Positions 1 to 9,000 of a stretch of DNA of 64,000 nt are shown piece after piece. This DNA comes from UBA1731 sp964567665. GTDB taxonomy: Bacteria; Verrucomicrobiota; Kiritimatiellia; RFP12; UBA1067. Position 1 is the stretch's first letter. Each line of letters opens with the position of its first letter. A program made the translations under genes and the position numbers. The stretch is from NCBI GenBank assembly GCA_964567665.1, contig CAZMNN010000006.1:1-64000 (forward strand), given 5' to 3'. The notes beneath the pieces are model-generated. The model saw only the letters and a program-made list of their open reading frames with translations. It was not told the origin of the DNA and searched no databases.

Positions 1-54
1 CAGCGTCGCTCCCGCAAACGTCCACCTGCACAAAACATTCTTCAAGTTGTGCAT
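1..54 (-). CDS. Start of an unidentified secreted-type protein, cut by the window edge
   Basis: An ATG at 54 opens a frame that runs off the left edge after 18 codons (MHNLKNVLCRWTFAGATL). A strong Shine-Dalgarno (AGGAAGGAG) ends 8 nt upstream, inside the last codons of the preceding 50-aa ORF, so the two are probably translationally coupled. The basic start followed by hydrophobic residues resembles the beginning of a signal peptide. The rest lies outside the window and no function can be assigned. Confidence 0.45.
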   Translation of the reverse strand, partial: MHNLKNVLCRWTFAGATL

Positions 55-59
55 GGCGA

Positions 60-212
60 TCACTCCTTCCTGATGTGTACCGGAGAATCGCTACTCCCGC
101 CACCACTCGTCTTTACAGATGCGTTTACGCCGTTCACGTAAATCGCCGCTCCCACGTTCATCTGACAGAATGCGGCGCCAACGGCCGCCATTCCAGCTAA
201 CAATACCTTCAT
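60..212 (-). CDS. 50-aa secreted peptide, possibly a truncated surface-protein N-terminus
   Basis: The frame starts MKVLLAGMAAVGAAF and continues through an Ala-rich signal peptide to a likely cleavage near GAA/IYV. The remaining 27 or so residues begin IYVNGVNAS, contain a GGGSS stretch and end at TGA (60-62). An extended -10 (TGTTATACT, 277-285) and an AAAGG element precede it. The mature start 'IYVNGVNAS' is of the kind that opens right-handed beta-helix surface proteins, so this may be the remnant of a larger gene. The alternative is a genuine small secreted peptide or a leader for the ORF starting at 54. No family was recognised. Confidence 0.45.
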   Translation of the reverse strand: MKVLLAGMAAVGAAFCQMNVGAAIYVNGVNASVKTSGGGSSDSPVHIRKE

Positions 213-679
213 ATACTTTTGCCTTTCATGCCATCTTCCAACACGCGGGCATATTCAGCCCTCGAAATGTTAGCGAAGTATAACACTATGGCACTTCGAC
301 ATCAATAGGTTTGTTAGTCTTTTCTTATTTTATTTTCCTCTCCCGCACAGGCCGCGCCTCGACTGCAAAATCACCTCGCGTATGCGCCATTAAACAACAC
401 TTTGGACGGATGCCAACGCAGGATTCGGCGGGCAGATGGCTCGACAGTGTCGGTGGAACGGAGAGGGACGAAAAGGCTAAAGCGTACGAAGCCTTGAAGA
501 CAATTCAAGGCTAAACACAAGATGGCTGGATCTTGCCGGGGTTCGCGCAATAGTCGCTCTCACAGAAAACTGCAACCCAATCATAACCGGATACGAAAAA
601 TGCAACCATGGACCATCATGGCACAAATTTAGCCGCATTTACTCTGACAAATGACCATCCCCACAAAAACATTCTGAAA
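213..679. other. 467-bp AT-rich intergenic region without a convincing gene
   Basis: It holds the promoter at 277-285. A plus-strand frame (311-514, TTG start, 67 aa) has no recognisable similarity or Shine-Dalgarno and is probably spurious. An 8-bp stem inverted repeat (GCCTTGAA/TTCAAGGC) lies at 494-514 without a T-run on either strand. At 593-609 there is a degenerate copy of the ACGAAAATTGCAACAT motif found upstream of two surface-protein promoters. Nothing else is visible. Confidence 0.4.
277..285 (-). promoter_or_regulatory. Extended -10 upstream of the 50-aa secreted peptide
   Basis: The minus strand reads TG-T-TATACT, matching the extended -10 used across this window. The predicted start site is about 270, giving a leader of about 58 nt to the ATG at 212. 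Confidence 0.5.
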
Positions 680-2413
680 TCATGTTTGACCGACACCATT
701 GAAAAACTTGTCGATCTTGCTGGAGTTTTCACGAATAAACTTCTTTACGGAATTCACAAGTTTGCGTGACAGTTTCGCTTTATCCCCAGACAACCCTTTT
801 GCAAACACATAATACACGTTCTTCGGCAGATTTGTGCTATCGGCCTTGCTGCCGAGCACATGCGTAATATTGCCAAACTTTACGATATCATCATCGCTCT
901 TACCGAGTTCAATAAGAAGGTCTGAAAGATTTCCGTTCTCAAACCCGCTCTTAAACATCTTTGCATTGAGAATCTGAAAACTGAATGAACATCCGCAATC
1001 CCTTGCGAAAGCTTTCAGAATCTTGACGAACCCACAGAAAAGTTCACGCTGTCCGGCTAAAATCACCTTGTCAAATGACTCTGCCGAATCACGAGTGATC
1101 TGACGGACTCCCTTACACGACTTTTTATGCTCCTGACGAAGTTTCAAATACGCTGATGCATTTATCTCCGGGACATCCGCACGCCTAAGGAATCCCACCA
1201 AACCATCAAAGAGACGCTTCAAACGCTCAAGATCACCGTCCCAGACATTCCGATGAAACAACGCGCAAAACTCCGCCTCTGATTTCCACAACGGAGAATA
1301 CCGATCTTTTCGACAAAAGAATGAATGCGCCGAATCATCATCGACATTCTTCATCAGGAACACGATATCGTCATCGCAAAGATATTTCACCCTTACTGAT
1401 TTGCGGCCCTTGGTCAGCACAACGCCCTTGCCGGTAAGAGCATTCTCACAGAAGAGCGTCTTTCCTGGCAAGTCCTTCGCGAAGTGCGCATTGACCGAAG
1501 CAAACGCATCCTTCAGCATTTTCATCTCATAAGCGATGGCTGGATGGTTCTGCACCCATTTTCGTTCTGCATCATGTGCAAAAACAACATTCTCCAAAAC
1601 ACTTACAGCACGCTTAGTAAACACGACCTCGCACCTGTTTTGTATCAGGCGAACACGAATTCCGCCAAGCAGCCTTTGATAATCAACAGTAACCGTTTTG
1701 AAGCCAGTTGCGATTGAATCACGAATAAGATAATCAAGACGATCCACATCAACAATAGACGAGTTCAACAACCGAACAAGACAGTTCAGAAACGAACAAT
1801 CCACATGATCCTTCGTCAATGCATTTGGCGCATAGGGGTAGCCAGCTATGGCTCTGGCGAAAAATGTTTTCTCATCATCAGTCCTCAAACAATTGTCAAA
1901 TGTGGTCAGAGCGATGACTATGCTCATCAACTCGTGAGGAGCAGCGGACTTCTCTCGCTTCTCTATTTCATCAGCAAACGACTTGTCTCCGCAAAGTCTT
2001 GATATCCTTTTATGAAGTTTGGTCGACTTCCCCTTTTCATCCTTGGTAATGTAGAAGCCCTCTCCTGTATGCGAAAACGGAGCATGTCCAACATCATGCA
2101 GCAGACAAGCAAGACGAAACACATCAAGATAGCGACTGTACTTCTTTGAGAATCGACCCATCACCGTACCGAGCGACGGAAACGACTCTTGCTCAATTAC
2201 TGATGCTACAACATCGCCTAAATGATATACACCAAGCGAATGAACGAACCGATTGTGCGTTGCAGACGGATAAAGCGGCTCATAGCTCGTCTGAACGACA
2301 CGGCGGAGACGTTGAAATGCCTCCGTATCAATGACATCTCTCACCAAACCAGAAGGTATATCGACGTATCCGTACGCCGGATCCTTAAACGATTTGGTGT
2401 TCCCCGCCATCAT
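680..2413 (-). CDS. HD-domain phosphohydrolase (SAMHD1/YdhJ-like)
   Basis: Likely a metal-dependent phosphohydrolase of the HD superfamily (COG1078-like, which includes dNTP triphosphohydrolases). The N-terminal half shows the family metal-binding pattern: His58 in NRFVHSLG, His106-Asp107 in LLHDVGHAPFSH, and a later Asp in VDRLDYLIRDS. The C-terminal 250 residues (after about 320) are not recognised. Two starts are possible (ATG at 2413 or 2410). The ATG at 2413 overlaps the stop of the upstream 140-aa gene as TAATG, so the pair is coupled. The gene is visibly AT-richer than its neighbours, suggesting acquisition. Members of this family act in nucleotide homeostasis or in antiviral dNTP depletion; which applies here is unknown. 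Confidence 0.75.
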   Translation of the reverse strand: MMAGNTKSFKDPAYGYVDIPSGLVRDVIDTEAFQRLRRVVQTSYEPLYPSATHNRFVHSLGVYHLGDVVASVIEQESFPSLGTVMGRFSKKYSRYLDVFRLACLLHDVGHAPFSHTGEGFYITKDEKGKSTKLHKRISRLCGDKSFADEIEKREKSAAPHELMSIVIALTTFDNCLRTDDEKTFFARAIAGYPYAPNALTKDHVDCSFLNCLVRLLNSSIVDVDRLDYLIRDSIATGFKTVTVDYQRLLGGIRVRLIQNRCEVVFTKRAVSVLENVVFAHDAERKWVQNHPAIAYEMKMLKDAFASVNAHFAKDLPGKTLFCENALTGKGVVLTKGRKSVRVKYLCDDDIVFLMKNVDDDSAHSFFCRKDRYSPLWKSEAEFCALFHRNVWDGDLERLKRLFDGLVGFLRRADVPEINASAYLKLRQEHKKSCKGVRQITRDSAESFDKVILAGQRELFCGFVKILKAFARDCGCSFSFQILNAKMFKSGFENGNLSDLLIELGKSDDDIVKFGNITHVLGSKADSTNLPKNVYYVFAKGLSGDKAKLSRKLVNSVKKFIRENSSKIDKFFNGVGQT

Positions 2414-2835
2414 TATGCCGCCTTTTTAAGAACGTATCTTGCAATAAGCCTACTATCAGCCATGATGTTCTGCAATTCAACCGGAATCGAGCCAATGAAC
2501 CTCAAAAAGAGATCGTGTTCATTCTTTCCCTTCTTCAATTGGATGCCGTCATATCCATCATCATCGGTATGGCGCTCAAAGAAATCGGAGTAATCCGTAA
2601 ACAGCATACTATTGGATTCCCGATTATAAATGAGCGTGGCTTCTTCGCCACTCTCTTTCTTAAGTTTCCTAATTACAGCCATGCCATAATCAAGCAATGT
2701 TGCAAAACGAACAAACTTAAGTTCACCATCTCTTGAGGGCGTACACGCCAAAATACCAATAAGTGCATTGGCCGCAAGATCCTCAATGCCTATGTACATG
2801 CACATAGCACAGCCTTTCTTTGAAAGCCTCTTCAT
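2413..2835 (-). CDS. 140-aa unknown protein coupled to the HD phosphohydrolase
   Basis: The protein starts MKRLSKKGCAMCMYIGIEDL and ends YVLKKAA. The middle is mixed alpha/beta with an acidic stretch (ERHTDDDGYDG). No family was recognised. The frame is open 22 codons further upstream, but an extended -10 (TGGTATACT, 2855-2863) sits inside that extension, with a predicted start site near 2848, so the ATG at 2835 is chosen. Its stop overlaps the HD start by one base, so the two products are probably made in fixed ratio and may work together. Composition is AT-rich like its partner. Confidence 0.6.
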   Translation of the reverse strand: MKRLSKKGCAMCMYIGIEDLAANALIGILACTPSRDGELKFVRFATLLDYGMAVIRKLKKESGEEATLIYNRESNSMLFTDYSDFFERHTDDDGYDGIQLKKGKNEHDLFLRFIGSIPVELQNIMADSRLIARYVLKKAA

Positions 2836-2854
2836 CTGAAAATAAAGCGGGAGC

Positions 2855-2863
2855 AGTATACCA
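2855..2863 (-). promoter_or_regulatory. Extended -10 of the HD phosphohydrolase operon
   Basis: The minus strand reads TGG-TATACT, 19 nt upstream of the ATG at 2835. It settles the start of the 140-aa gene. Confidence 0.6.
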
Positions 2864-2954
2864 CTTTGCGTGATTGATGTAAATAGCCCGCGGAAAGTCA
2901 CCCTTATCGGAAAGTTGTAATATCTCGTGGCGCAGTTTCAGACAGGGGGAAACC

Positions 2955-3062
2955 ATGCCGATCAACAAAGAAGAAAGGACACCGCCTCAATCTCCATGGG
3001 GATGGCCGCCCGCCGGGCAGGGAGAGCACCCACAGCGCCTGCGAACCTCAGACACTCGCTGA
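2955..3062 (+). CDS. 35-aa Pro-rich mini-ORF
   Basis: ATG at 2955 is preceded by a purine-rich Shine-Dalgarno (AGGGGGAAA). The peptide begins MPINKEERTPPQSPWGWPP, is rich in Pro and Trp, and ends TSDTR. The stop overlaps the Shine-Dalgarno (AAAGGAGA) of the next mini-ORF, an operon-like layout that supports translation. It is one of few plus-strand frames in this part of the window. No family was recognised; chance occurrence is possible. Confidence 0.35.
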   Translation: MPINKEERTPPQSPWGWPPAGQGEHPQRLRTSDTR

Positions 3063-3077
3063 AAGGAGAGACCTCAT

Positions 3078-3164
3078 ATGACTACCATTCACGTCTTGCC
3101 AAGACGCCTTAGGGATTTCCTGCGCCACTTGGGTTGCAATTCACCCATCGAACGCTGCCACTGA
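3078..3164 (+). CDS. 28-aa basic mini-ORF
   Basis: ATG at 3078 has an excellent Shine-Dalgarno (AAGGAGA, 7 nt spacing) that begins right at the stop of the preceding 35-aa ORF. The peptide starts MTTIHVLPRRLRDFLRHLG, is strongly basic and could form an amphipathic helix, then ends with two Cys (GCNSPIERCH). It converges on dprA, 27 nt away. A regulatory, toxin-like or membrane-active peptide are all possible; none is shown by sequence. Confidence 0.35.
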   Translation: MTTIHVLPRRLRDFLRHLGCNSPIERCH

Positions 3165-3191
3165 AACCAGAAACAGCAACCGCAGGATACA

Positions 3192-4364
3192 TCACTTCTC
3201 GGGAGCGATGCGGTTGCCGGGCAGGAAACGCACAAGCCTTTTAAGCCTTAGGGACATGGTCGCCTGCCCGATTGCCGAAGCCGGCAATTTCGTGACAAAC
3301 GCAAGACGATCCAAAGTGATGCCCGTAGATGGGATCGCCTTGAGTGTCACAGCCTCCTCTATCGTCAACGAGCGCCTGTCGGCAGACTTGTCCTTGTGTC
3401 CAGATTCACATTCGGCGAAATCGCCGCCGTTTCCGACGTTCCTGCATTCACCTGACGGCTTGCCGACCTTTGTCCGCCGTTCCACCTCAACCGACGTCAC
3501 ATCCACAGCCATCACCGCATCGCGGCGTTTCACCGAAGCCCCCACAGCCTTGACGACCTCTTCAGGCGAAGTGACCATTGCGGCACCTTCGCGAATGAGC
3601 TTCCAGCATCCGGCGGAGCTCCTCGAATCGAGATTCGCCGGAATCGCCATCACCTTTCGTCCAAGCGTCTTGGCAAATCCACAGGTTATCAAAGTGCCGC
3701 TCTGCAGCGGTGCCTCGACGGCGAGCACACCACGGGAAAGAGCCGCAACGATGCGGTTGCGCTGCGGGAACGTGCGCCGCCCTGGCGGGAAGCCGAACGG
3801 ATATTCGCAGACCACCGCGCCACCAGAAGCGGCAATCCGCCGACCGAGTTCGCGGTTGTCCTCCGGGAAGAAGCGATCAAGCGCACCGCCCAGCACTCCA
3901 ACCGTCACGCCGCCGGCAGACAGCGCACCCTTGTGCGCCGCAGCATCTATTCCCGTCGCAAGACCGGAGATGACGCTCAAACCGCTGTTTGCGATGCCGA
4001 TGGAGAATCTCTCCGCCATGTCCGTTCCGTAAAGCGTGGGAAGGCGCGTCCCGACAACGGCAACGCCCTGCTTTGAGAGTGCGTCAGGGTTTCCAACCAC
4101 GTAGAGCGCAAGCGGTTTTGACGGAAGCGCATCAAGAGCCTTCGGATAGCGCACATCATCGCACGTGAGTATGGTCACATGCATCTTTTCCGCTCTGGAA
4201 AGTTCGCCTTTCCAGTCTACGGCATCGCCTTTCCAGTCCGTCTTGTCTTCAAAGGCCTCCCACGCCGCCGCAACGCCGCCATGTCTGCCGGCGAGCGCAG
4301 ACACCTTTACGGAACCGATGTCCGGCACCATGTTGAACGCGACGTATGCCTCATGATCGTTCAT
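3192..4364 (-). CDS. dprA: DNA processing protein DprA
   Basis: Loads RecA onto incoming single-stranded DNA during natural transformation. The Rossmann-like DprA core is clear: GVAVVGTRLPT (nucleotide-fold glycines), VISGLATGIDAAAHKGAL, GGALDRFFPEDN, PPGRRTFPQRNRIVAALS and QSGTLITCGFA. A C-terminal winged-helix-like segment (LDRLAFVTKLPASAIGQ onward) follows a variable linker. Length (390 aa) is normal. Its ATG overlaps the rsmE stop as ATGA, so it is the second gene of an rsmE-dprA operon driven from 5134-5142. No other competence gene is present in the window. Confidence 0.93.
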   Translation of the reverse strand: MNDHEAYVAFNMVPDIGSVKVSALAGRHGGVAAAWEAFEDKTDWKGDAVDWKGELSRAEKMHVTILTCDDVRYPKALDALPSKPLALYVVGNPDALSKQGVAVVGTRLPTLYGTDMAERFSIGIANSGLSVISGLATGIDAAAHKGALSAGGVTVGVLGGALDRFFPEDNRELGRRIAASGGAVVCEYPFGFPPGRRTFPQRNRIVAALSRGVLAVEAPLQSGTLITCGFAKTLGRKVMAIPANLDSRSSAGCWKLIREGAAMVTSPEEVVKAVGASVKRRDAVMAVDVTSVEVERRTKVGKPSGECRNVGNGGDFAECESGHKDKSADRRSLTIEEAVTLKAIPSTGITLDRLAFVTKLPASAIGQATMSLRLKRLVRFLPGNRIAPEK

Positions 4365-5101
4365 TTCAATCCGGCAATTGCAGCGGCAAGAACCGACACT
4401 CCGTATATCGCCGCAGTCTCCGCCCTGAGTATTGTCGAACCGAAGCTCGCCGGACGCGCAACACGAAGCAGCATTTCAAGCTCCTGCGGAGTGAAATCGC
4501 CCTCCGGACCCACAAACAGTCCGAACGACCTCGCGTCCGGATGCTCGGCCATGCACTCCCGAACAGCGACAAGAAGCGGCGGAGACGGTGGTTTGGTCAA
4601 TGCTCCGGCAAAGCACCTGCACTCGCCGGCGACGTCAAGCGCCGCACCGAAATCCATCGCCTCACATATCTCAGGAAGCCATTTGGCGTCAGACTGCCGG
4701 GCGGCATCCTCGGCGATGCGCTGCCAACGATCACGCTTTGCCGCCCGCTCGCACCTGTCGATGCGGACGATGCAGCGATCGGAGATCACGGGGACGATGC
4801 GCGTGGCTCCAAGTTCCGTGGACTTCTCTACCGTCCAGTCCCAACGCGATCCCTTCGTTATGCAGGCGAAAAGGGTAAGCCGGAAAGGAGACGACGCAAA
4901 ACTTTGAAGTTCACCCGTCGCCTCAAGCGGTGCGGATGCCGTCGCTCCGCACCTGTACAGCCGCGCATGGCCGGCACCGTCGAAAAGCTCGATGACCTCA
5001 GACGGCCTGGGGCGCACAACCTTCAGATGGCGGGAAGCACCCGGAGGAAGCGTAGGCCTGTCCGATTCCAGAACATCACATGAAACAAGAAGTCTATGCA
5101 T
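4361..5101 (-). CDS. rsmE: 16S rRNA (uracil-1498-N3)-methyltransferase RsmE
   Basis: Methylates U1498 of 16S rRNA using S-adenosylmethionine. Family motifs visible: SRHLKVVRP near the N-terminus, the central WDWTVEKSTELGATRIVPV segment, and the SPOUT knot LFVGPEGDFTPQELEML with TILRAETAAIY. The ATG at 5101 (MHRLLVSCD, 246 aa) is preferred to an upstream start at 5152, because the promoter -10 at 5134-5139 lies inside that longer version. It overlaps dprA by four bases. Confidence 0.92.
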   Translation of the reverse strand: MHRLLVSCDVLESDRPTLPPGASRHLKVVRPRPSEVIELFDGAGHARLYRCGATASAPLEATGELQSFASSPFRLTLFACITKGSRWDWTVEKSTELGATRIVPVISDRCIVRIDRCERAAKRDRWQRIAEDAARQSDAKWLPEICEAMDFGAALDVAGECRCFAGALTKPPSPPLLVAVRECMAEHPDARSFGLFVGPEGDFTPQELEMLLRVARPASFGSTILRAETAAIYGVSVLAAAIAGLK

Positions 5102-5133
5102 CGCAAAACACCCAACTGCTGCTTGATGTCCGC

Positions 5134-5142
5134 ATTGTACCA
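5134..5142 (-). promoter_or_regulatory. Extended -10 of rsmE-dprA
   Basis: The minus strand reads TTT-TGG-TACAAT. The predicted start site is about 5127, a leader of about 26 nt before the rsmE ATG. Confidence 0.6.
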
Positions 5143-5193
5143 AAAGCCGCACTGCGCTTCAATCGCCAACGTCTGCGGACGAGAATGCGGCGA

Positions 5194-5230
5194 CAAAAAG
5201 CAGAAGGCGCGGATCTGCATCCGCGCCTTT
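5194..5230 (-). terminator. Intrinsic terminator of rplU-rpmA
   Basis: On the minus strand a 9-bp stem (GGCGCGGAT/ATCCGCGCC, loop GCAG, 5206-5227) is followed by TTCTGCTTTTT. It lies about 40 nt beyond the rpmA stop and is one of very few U-tract terminators seen in this window. Confidence 0.75.
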
Positions 5231-5268
5231 CCTTGCGTTCCTGAGAACTGCAACTCCCGAACCGGGAA

Positions 5269-5514
5269 TCACTTGGCCTCGACCGGAACGATGGTGACGT
5301 ACTTGCCGTCCTTGATGAACTTCACCTTGCCGTCCTTGAGGGCGAAAAGCGTGAAATCGCGTCCGCATCCGACGTTTGCGCCAGGATGGATCTTGGTGCC
5401 GCGCTGACGCACGATGATCGAGCCGGTCTTGAGGAACTGGCCGTCATACGCCTTGACGCCAAGATACTTCGGGTTTGAATCGCGTCCGTTGCGGGCTGAT
5501 GCTGAAGAAGCCAT
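5269..5514 (-). CDS. rpmA: 50S ribosomal protein L27
   Basis: Component of the large ribosomal subunit near the peptidyl-transferase centre. The signature IIVRQRGTKIHPGANVGCG is intact, with RNGRDSNPKYLGVK before it and TLFALKDGKVKF after it. Length (81 aa) is normal. The N-terminus is MASSASARNGRDS, without the Phe-containing cleavable leader seen in Firmicutes. It follows rplU after a 16-nt gap in the standard order and ends at the terminator at 5194-5230. Confidence 0.96.
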   Translation of the reverse strand: MASSASARNGRDSNPKYLGVKAYDGQFLKTGSIIVRQRGTKIHPGANVGCGRDFTLFALKDGKVKFIKDGKYVTIVPVEAK

Positions 5515-5530
5515 TTTTCCTTACCTCCCC

Positions 5531-5845
5531 TTATGCAATCGCTTCAACGGTTGCGACCGTGTACTGCTGACGATGACCAATCGTGCGGCGCGAACCTTTG
5601 CGGCGCTTCGCCTTGAAATTGATCGTCTTGACGCCACGCTTGACGCCAACGACCGAAAGGGTCACTTTTGCGCCTTCAACATAGGGCGTTCCAATCTTGA
5701 GCGTCGTGCCGTCGGAGACGGCGCAGACGGTATCGAGGACAACTTCCTTGCCCTCTTCGGCCTCGATCTTTTCAATCTCGACCGTATCGCCGGCCTTGAC
5801 AAGCAACTGCTTGCCGCCGGTTTCCAGCACTGCGTAGGCTTCCAT
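5531..5845 (-). CDS. rplU: 50S ribosomal protein L21
   Basis: Large-subunit protein. It starts MEAYAVLETGGKQLLVKAGD and carries the family C-terminal signature around FKAKRRKGSRRTIGHRQQYT. Length (104 aa) is normal. An AAGGA element 7 nt upstream supports the ATG at 5845. The leader from the promoter at 5916-5924 is about 64 nt and contains a GAGGAAA/TTTCCTC-type hairpin (about 5877-5900), a possible site for ribosomal-protein feedback. Confidence 0.96.
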   Translation of the reverse strand: MEAYAVLETGGKQLLVKAGDTVEIEKIEAEEGKEVVLDTVCAVSDGTTLKIGTPYVEGAKVTLSVVGVKRGVKTINFKAKRRKGSRRTIGHRQQYTVATVEAIA

Positions 5846-5915
5846 TGTTTATTCCTTGGATTTTTATCCCTCTTTCCGTGAGGAAAAACAGCTTTCCTCG
5901 AAAAGAAGAGCGCAC

Positions 5916-5924
5916 ATTGTACCA
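5916..5924 (-). promoter_or_regulatory. Extended -10 of rplU-rpmA
   Basis: The minus strand reads TTTT-TGG-TACAAT, the same core as the rsmE promoter. The predicted start site is about 5909. Confidence 0.6.
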
Positions 5925-6051
5925 AAAACGACCCTGCCGCGCAAGAGGCGCAGGTTTTTTGAGCCTCTGAACGGCTTGCCGTGGCGCCAGTACGCTTCGA
6001 CACATAGCGTGTGATGCGGTGAAGCAGAGCTGCGCCACGGCATCCAACGGG

Positions 6052-9000
6052 CTACTGCCGCCCCGGCGCAGAGATGTCCTCGAACCTGTAGCGTCCCCAC
6101 GCCGGAATGTCGTTGTTGTTCCCGGCATGACCGTGAATCGCAATGGCCGACTTGCGCGGAACGTCCAGTGCATCTCTGTCATCCACAAGGAAGTCCATCG
6201 CAACGCGCTCGCCCGCACGGATCGGCAGTTCACATCCCTTTCGCGGAACAATGCGCCCTTCGATGAGATACCCTGACCTTGTGCGCCGCCCCACGCAGGT
6301 GACGTCGATATGCCGCGCATCGCCACCGGGATAGTACACGGCGCATTGGGATGACGCATCGCCAACCTCAGGGACGACAAGAACCTGATCCGCGCCGGGC
6401 GTCTTCTTGAAGGAGCCGAACATATGCCTGATTCGCGTATCGACAAACAGTTCAAGGCAGTCCCAGCGGAACGCCTCGCCAGACTTCTCCTTTGGCGCCG
6501 GCATCAGAATGTCATCCGTCACATTGAGCAGGAACCTGACCGATCCGTCCTCAGTCCATGCGGCCTGAACCTTGACTGCGAGATCGTCCGCCCCTGTCCA
6601 CTGCGGCGCCCAAGGACGCGCCTTGTCCGGTTTTCCGAGAGACACGTCGTTTTCTGAATCCGAAACGAGCGACGGCACGCCGCTCCACTTCGCCTCATCG
6701 CCGTCGAGAGGCGTATTGGGCGGAAACTTCGGCAGCAGCTGCATCACACCTGCGGAACGGAAAATGCGCTCGGCCGAAAGCGCTGCGCCGCCATCGCGCA
6801 CGAGATCCACGCGAAACGTGCAGTCGCCGCGCTTGAGTCCGCGTCCGTCTATCTGCACAGCAACGTTGGCGGAGCGACCTGTGGCAAGGCTGATTTTGCT
6901 TTCGCCCAAAGTCACTGTCGCGCCACGGATGTCCTGCACCTTGAGCGTTCCCGTAAGCGTGGTTGAGAACGGATTGGTTACGCACAGCGTTCCGGCAAGC
7001 ATTCCGTCGGACGGGAGCGTGTCTGGGATGTCGATGCGCAGCGGCGTGACGGGCGACACGTCTTGCGGCACACCGAAAACATATGTCGGCGCAAGTTTCG
7101 CCGTGAGTGTCATGAATCCGTCGGATCCGGCACGGATCTCTCCGTAGTTGCCGTAGATGTCCATCGTCTTGAATGCCGCGTTCGGACTGAAAAGAAACGA
7201 GACCGGCTCATCCGCTGTGCCGAAGACGGCAAGCACAGTCGAGCCGTCGCGACGTTCGACAAGGACTGCCGCGCTTCTGAACGACGGAAGCGGCAGCACT
7301 CGCGGCGTCGCGCACATCCCGTTGAGAACCTGTCCGGAAAGCGCCGTGCGGGCAACGGACACGAGACACGGCAATGCGCCCCACATCGAGTTCTGACATT
7401 GCACATACGTCCGGAATCCCGTCGCAAGCGTCATCAGCGCCGCCTGGCACGACATCGCAGCCGTCTCCGCCTCCGTATAGACCGGCATCGACGTCTGGTA
7501 GTATCGCGGCGATCCAGCGAACGCCGGATACGGTGCGCGATCGGCCTCCTCCCGCGTCATGGGACGCCCATAGACACGCGGCAGGCTGCTCACCCCGTTC
7601 TCGGTGCTGTACAGCGGCAGGTTCGGCGCCACACGCTTGACCGCATCGCGAAGCTTTGTCGCAACGCCGCCCTTATGGTAGTCCTTGATCGGATCCGCAG
7701 TGTACGGATGGATGGAGACGCCATCGACGAGATCCTTTCCGCCGAGCGCCAGCACCCGCTCCGTCCAGTCCACGCCGACGGGCGTTGCGCCTGCCGGATA
7801 GAGTACTGCATCTGGTATCTCCTTACGCACCATCGGCACGAGCACCTTGAGCTGCTGCACGTACGCCTCAGGGGTGATATTGTGGTTCTGTTCGCTGGAG
7901 AATTCGAACTCCTTAACGCCAAGCCGCTTCATCAGGGCAATCTCAAGCGGCCAGACACCGTCCCTCAACCGCGCAAGCCGTTCAGGCGCAAGCGTCTTCT
8001 CCTTCGTGTTCTCGATCGTCAGCCACGAGAAGCATCGTACAGAATCGCCCAGCCCCTGCTTTTCCGTAAACAACCGGTGCTGTCTGACTGTATATGCACT
8101 TTCCTTCCACCCCTTCTCGGTCGCCTCCACGCTATCGCCAAAATAACAGGCGAGACGGCGCAAGTTCGCGTCATGCGAAAACGCATCCTCCGTGGCCCAG
8201 TATCCGAACGGACTGTCGAGCGTCTTCGGCTTCGGCGGCACCACGCCAATGCACCACGGCTCGTCATAGCGCTTGACGCTTCTTCCGTCCGCGCCGCGAA
8301 TCTCCATGTCGAGATAATACACGCCACACTGCGGCGGCCTGAATGTCTCCCGCACCGCCTCGCCGGCGGCGAAGCTGCGCGACCGCGATGCAATCTCCTT
8401 CCCGTCAAGCGTCGTCAGCCTGAACGCCGCCGTGAATGTACCGTCGATGCCGATATCCTGCGGTACGGAGGCTGTCGCCGTGATGTCTTCGCCGATGCGG
8501 AAATATCCGCCGGTGCTGCGCGGAATCTCCAGCGTAATGCGTTCGGCGCGGGTACGGGCTTCATCCTGCCGCCGCGCCTCGGCACACTGCTCATCGACCG
8601 TTCCCTCCGCCGCCGGACCCATGGCAGAAAGCAGCTCATCCGACGACAACGCACGATCGTATATCATGATTTCATCAACGTCCACGACATCCGTTCCGTT
8701 TCCGCCGCCGACAATGAACCTGCCATGCACAGTCTCCTCGAAGAACGGCTGGCATCCCGTCCAAGTACGGGCGAATGTAATCGGGGCAAAAATATCGGTG
8801 AGATCTCCGGATGTCGCAGCCACACGGCCGTCAATCTCCATGCGCACAGTCTTGCCGTCCCATGCGATGGCGAAGAAATGCCATGCACCGGCCTTGAACC
8901 CAGGAGCAGACACGTCAACGTAGCGGTTCTTGCCGTCCTTGCCCTTCTGCATTGCAAAGCGCACCGAAAGCCGCCCTTCCGGACACCACTTCGCCGCCTC

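Noticed and set aside
311..514. Plus-strand 67-aa frame
   Set aside because: TTG start, no Shine-Dalgarno, no recognisable family; treated as intergenic noise.
3208..4032. 274-codon frame opposite dprA
   Set aside because: Antisense shadow of dprA with low-complexity translation and no ribosome site.
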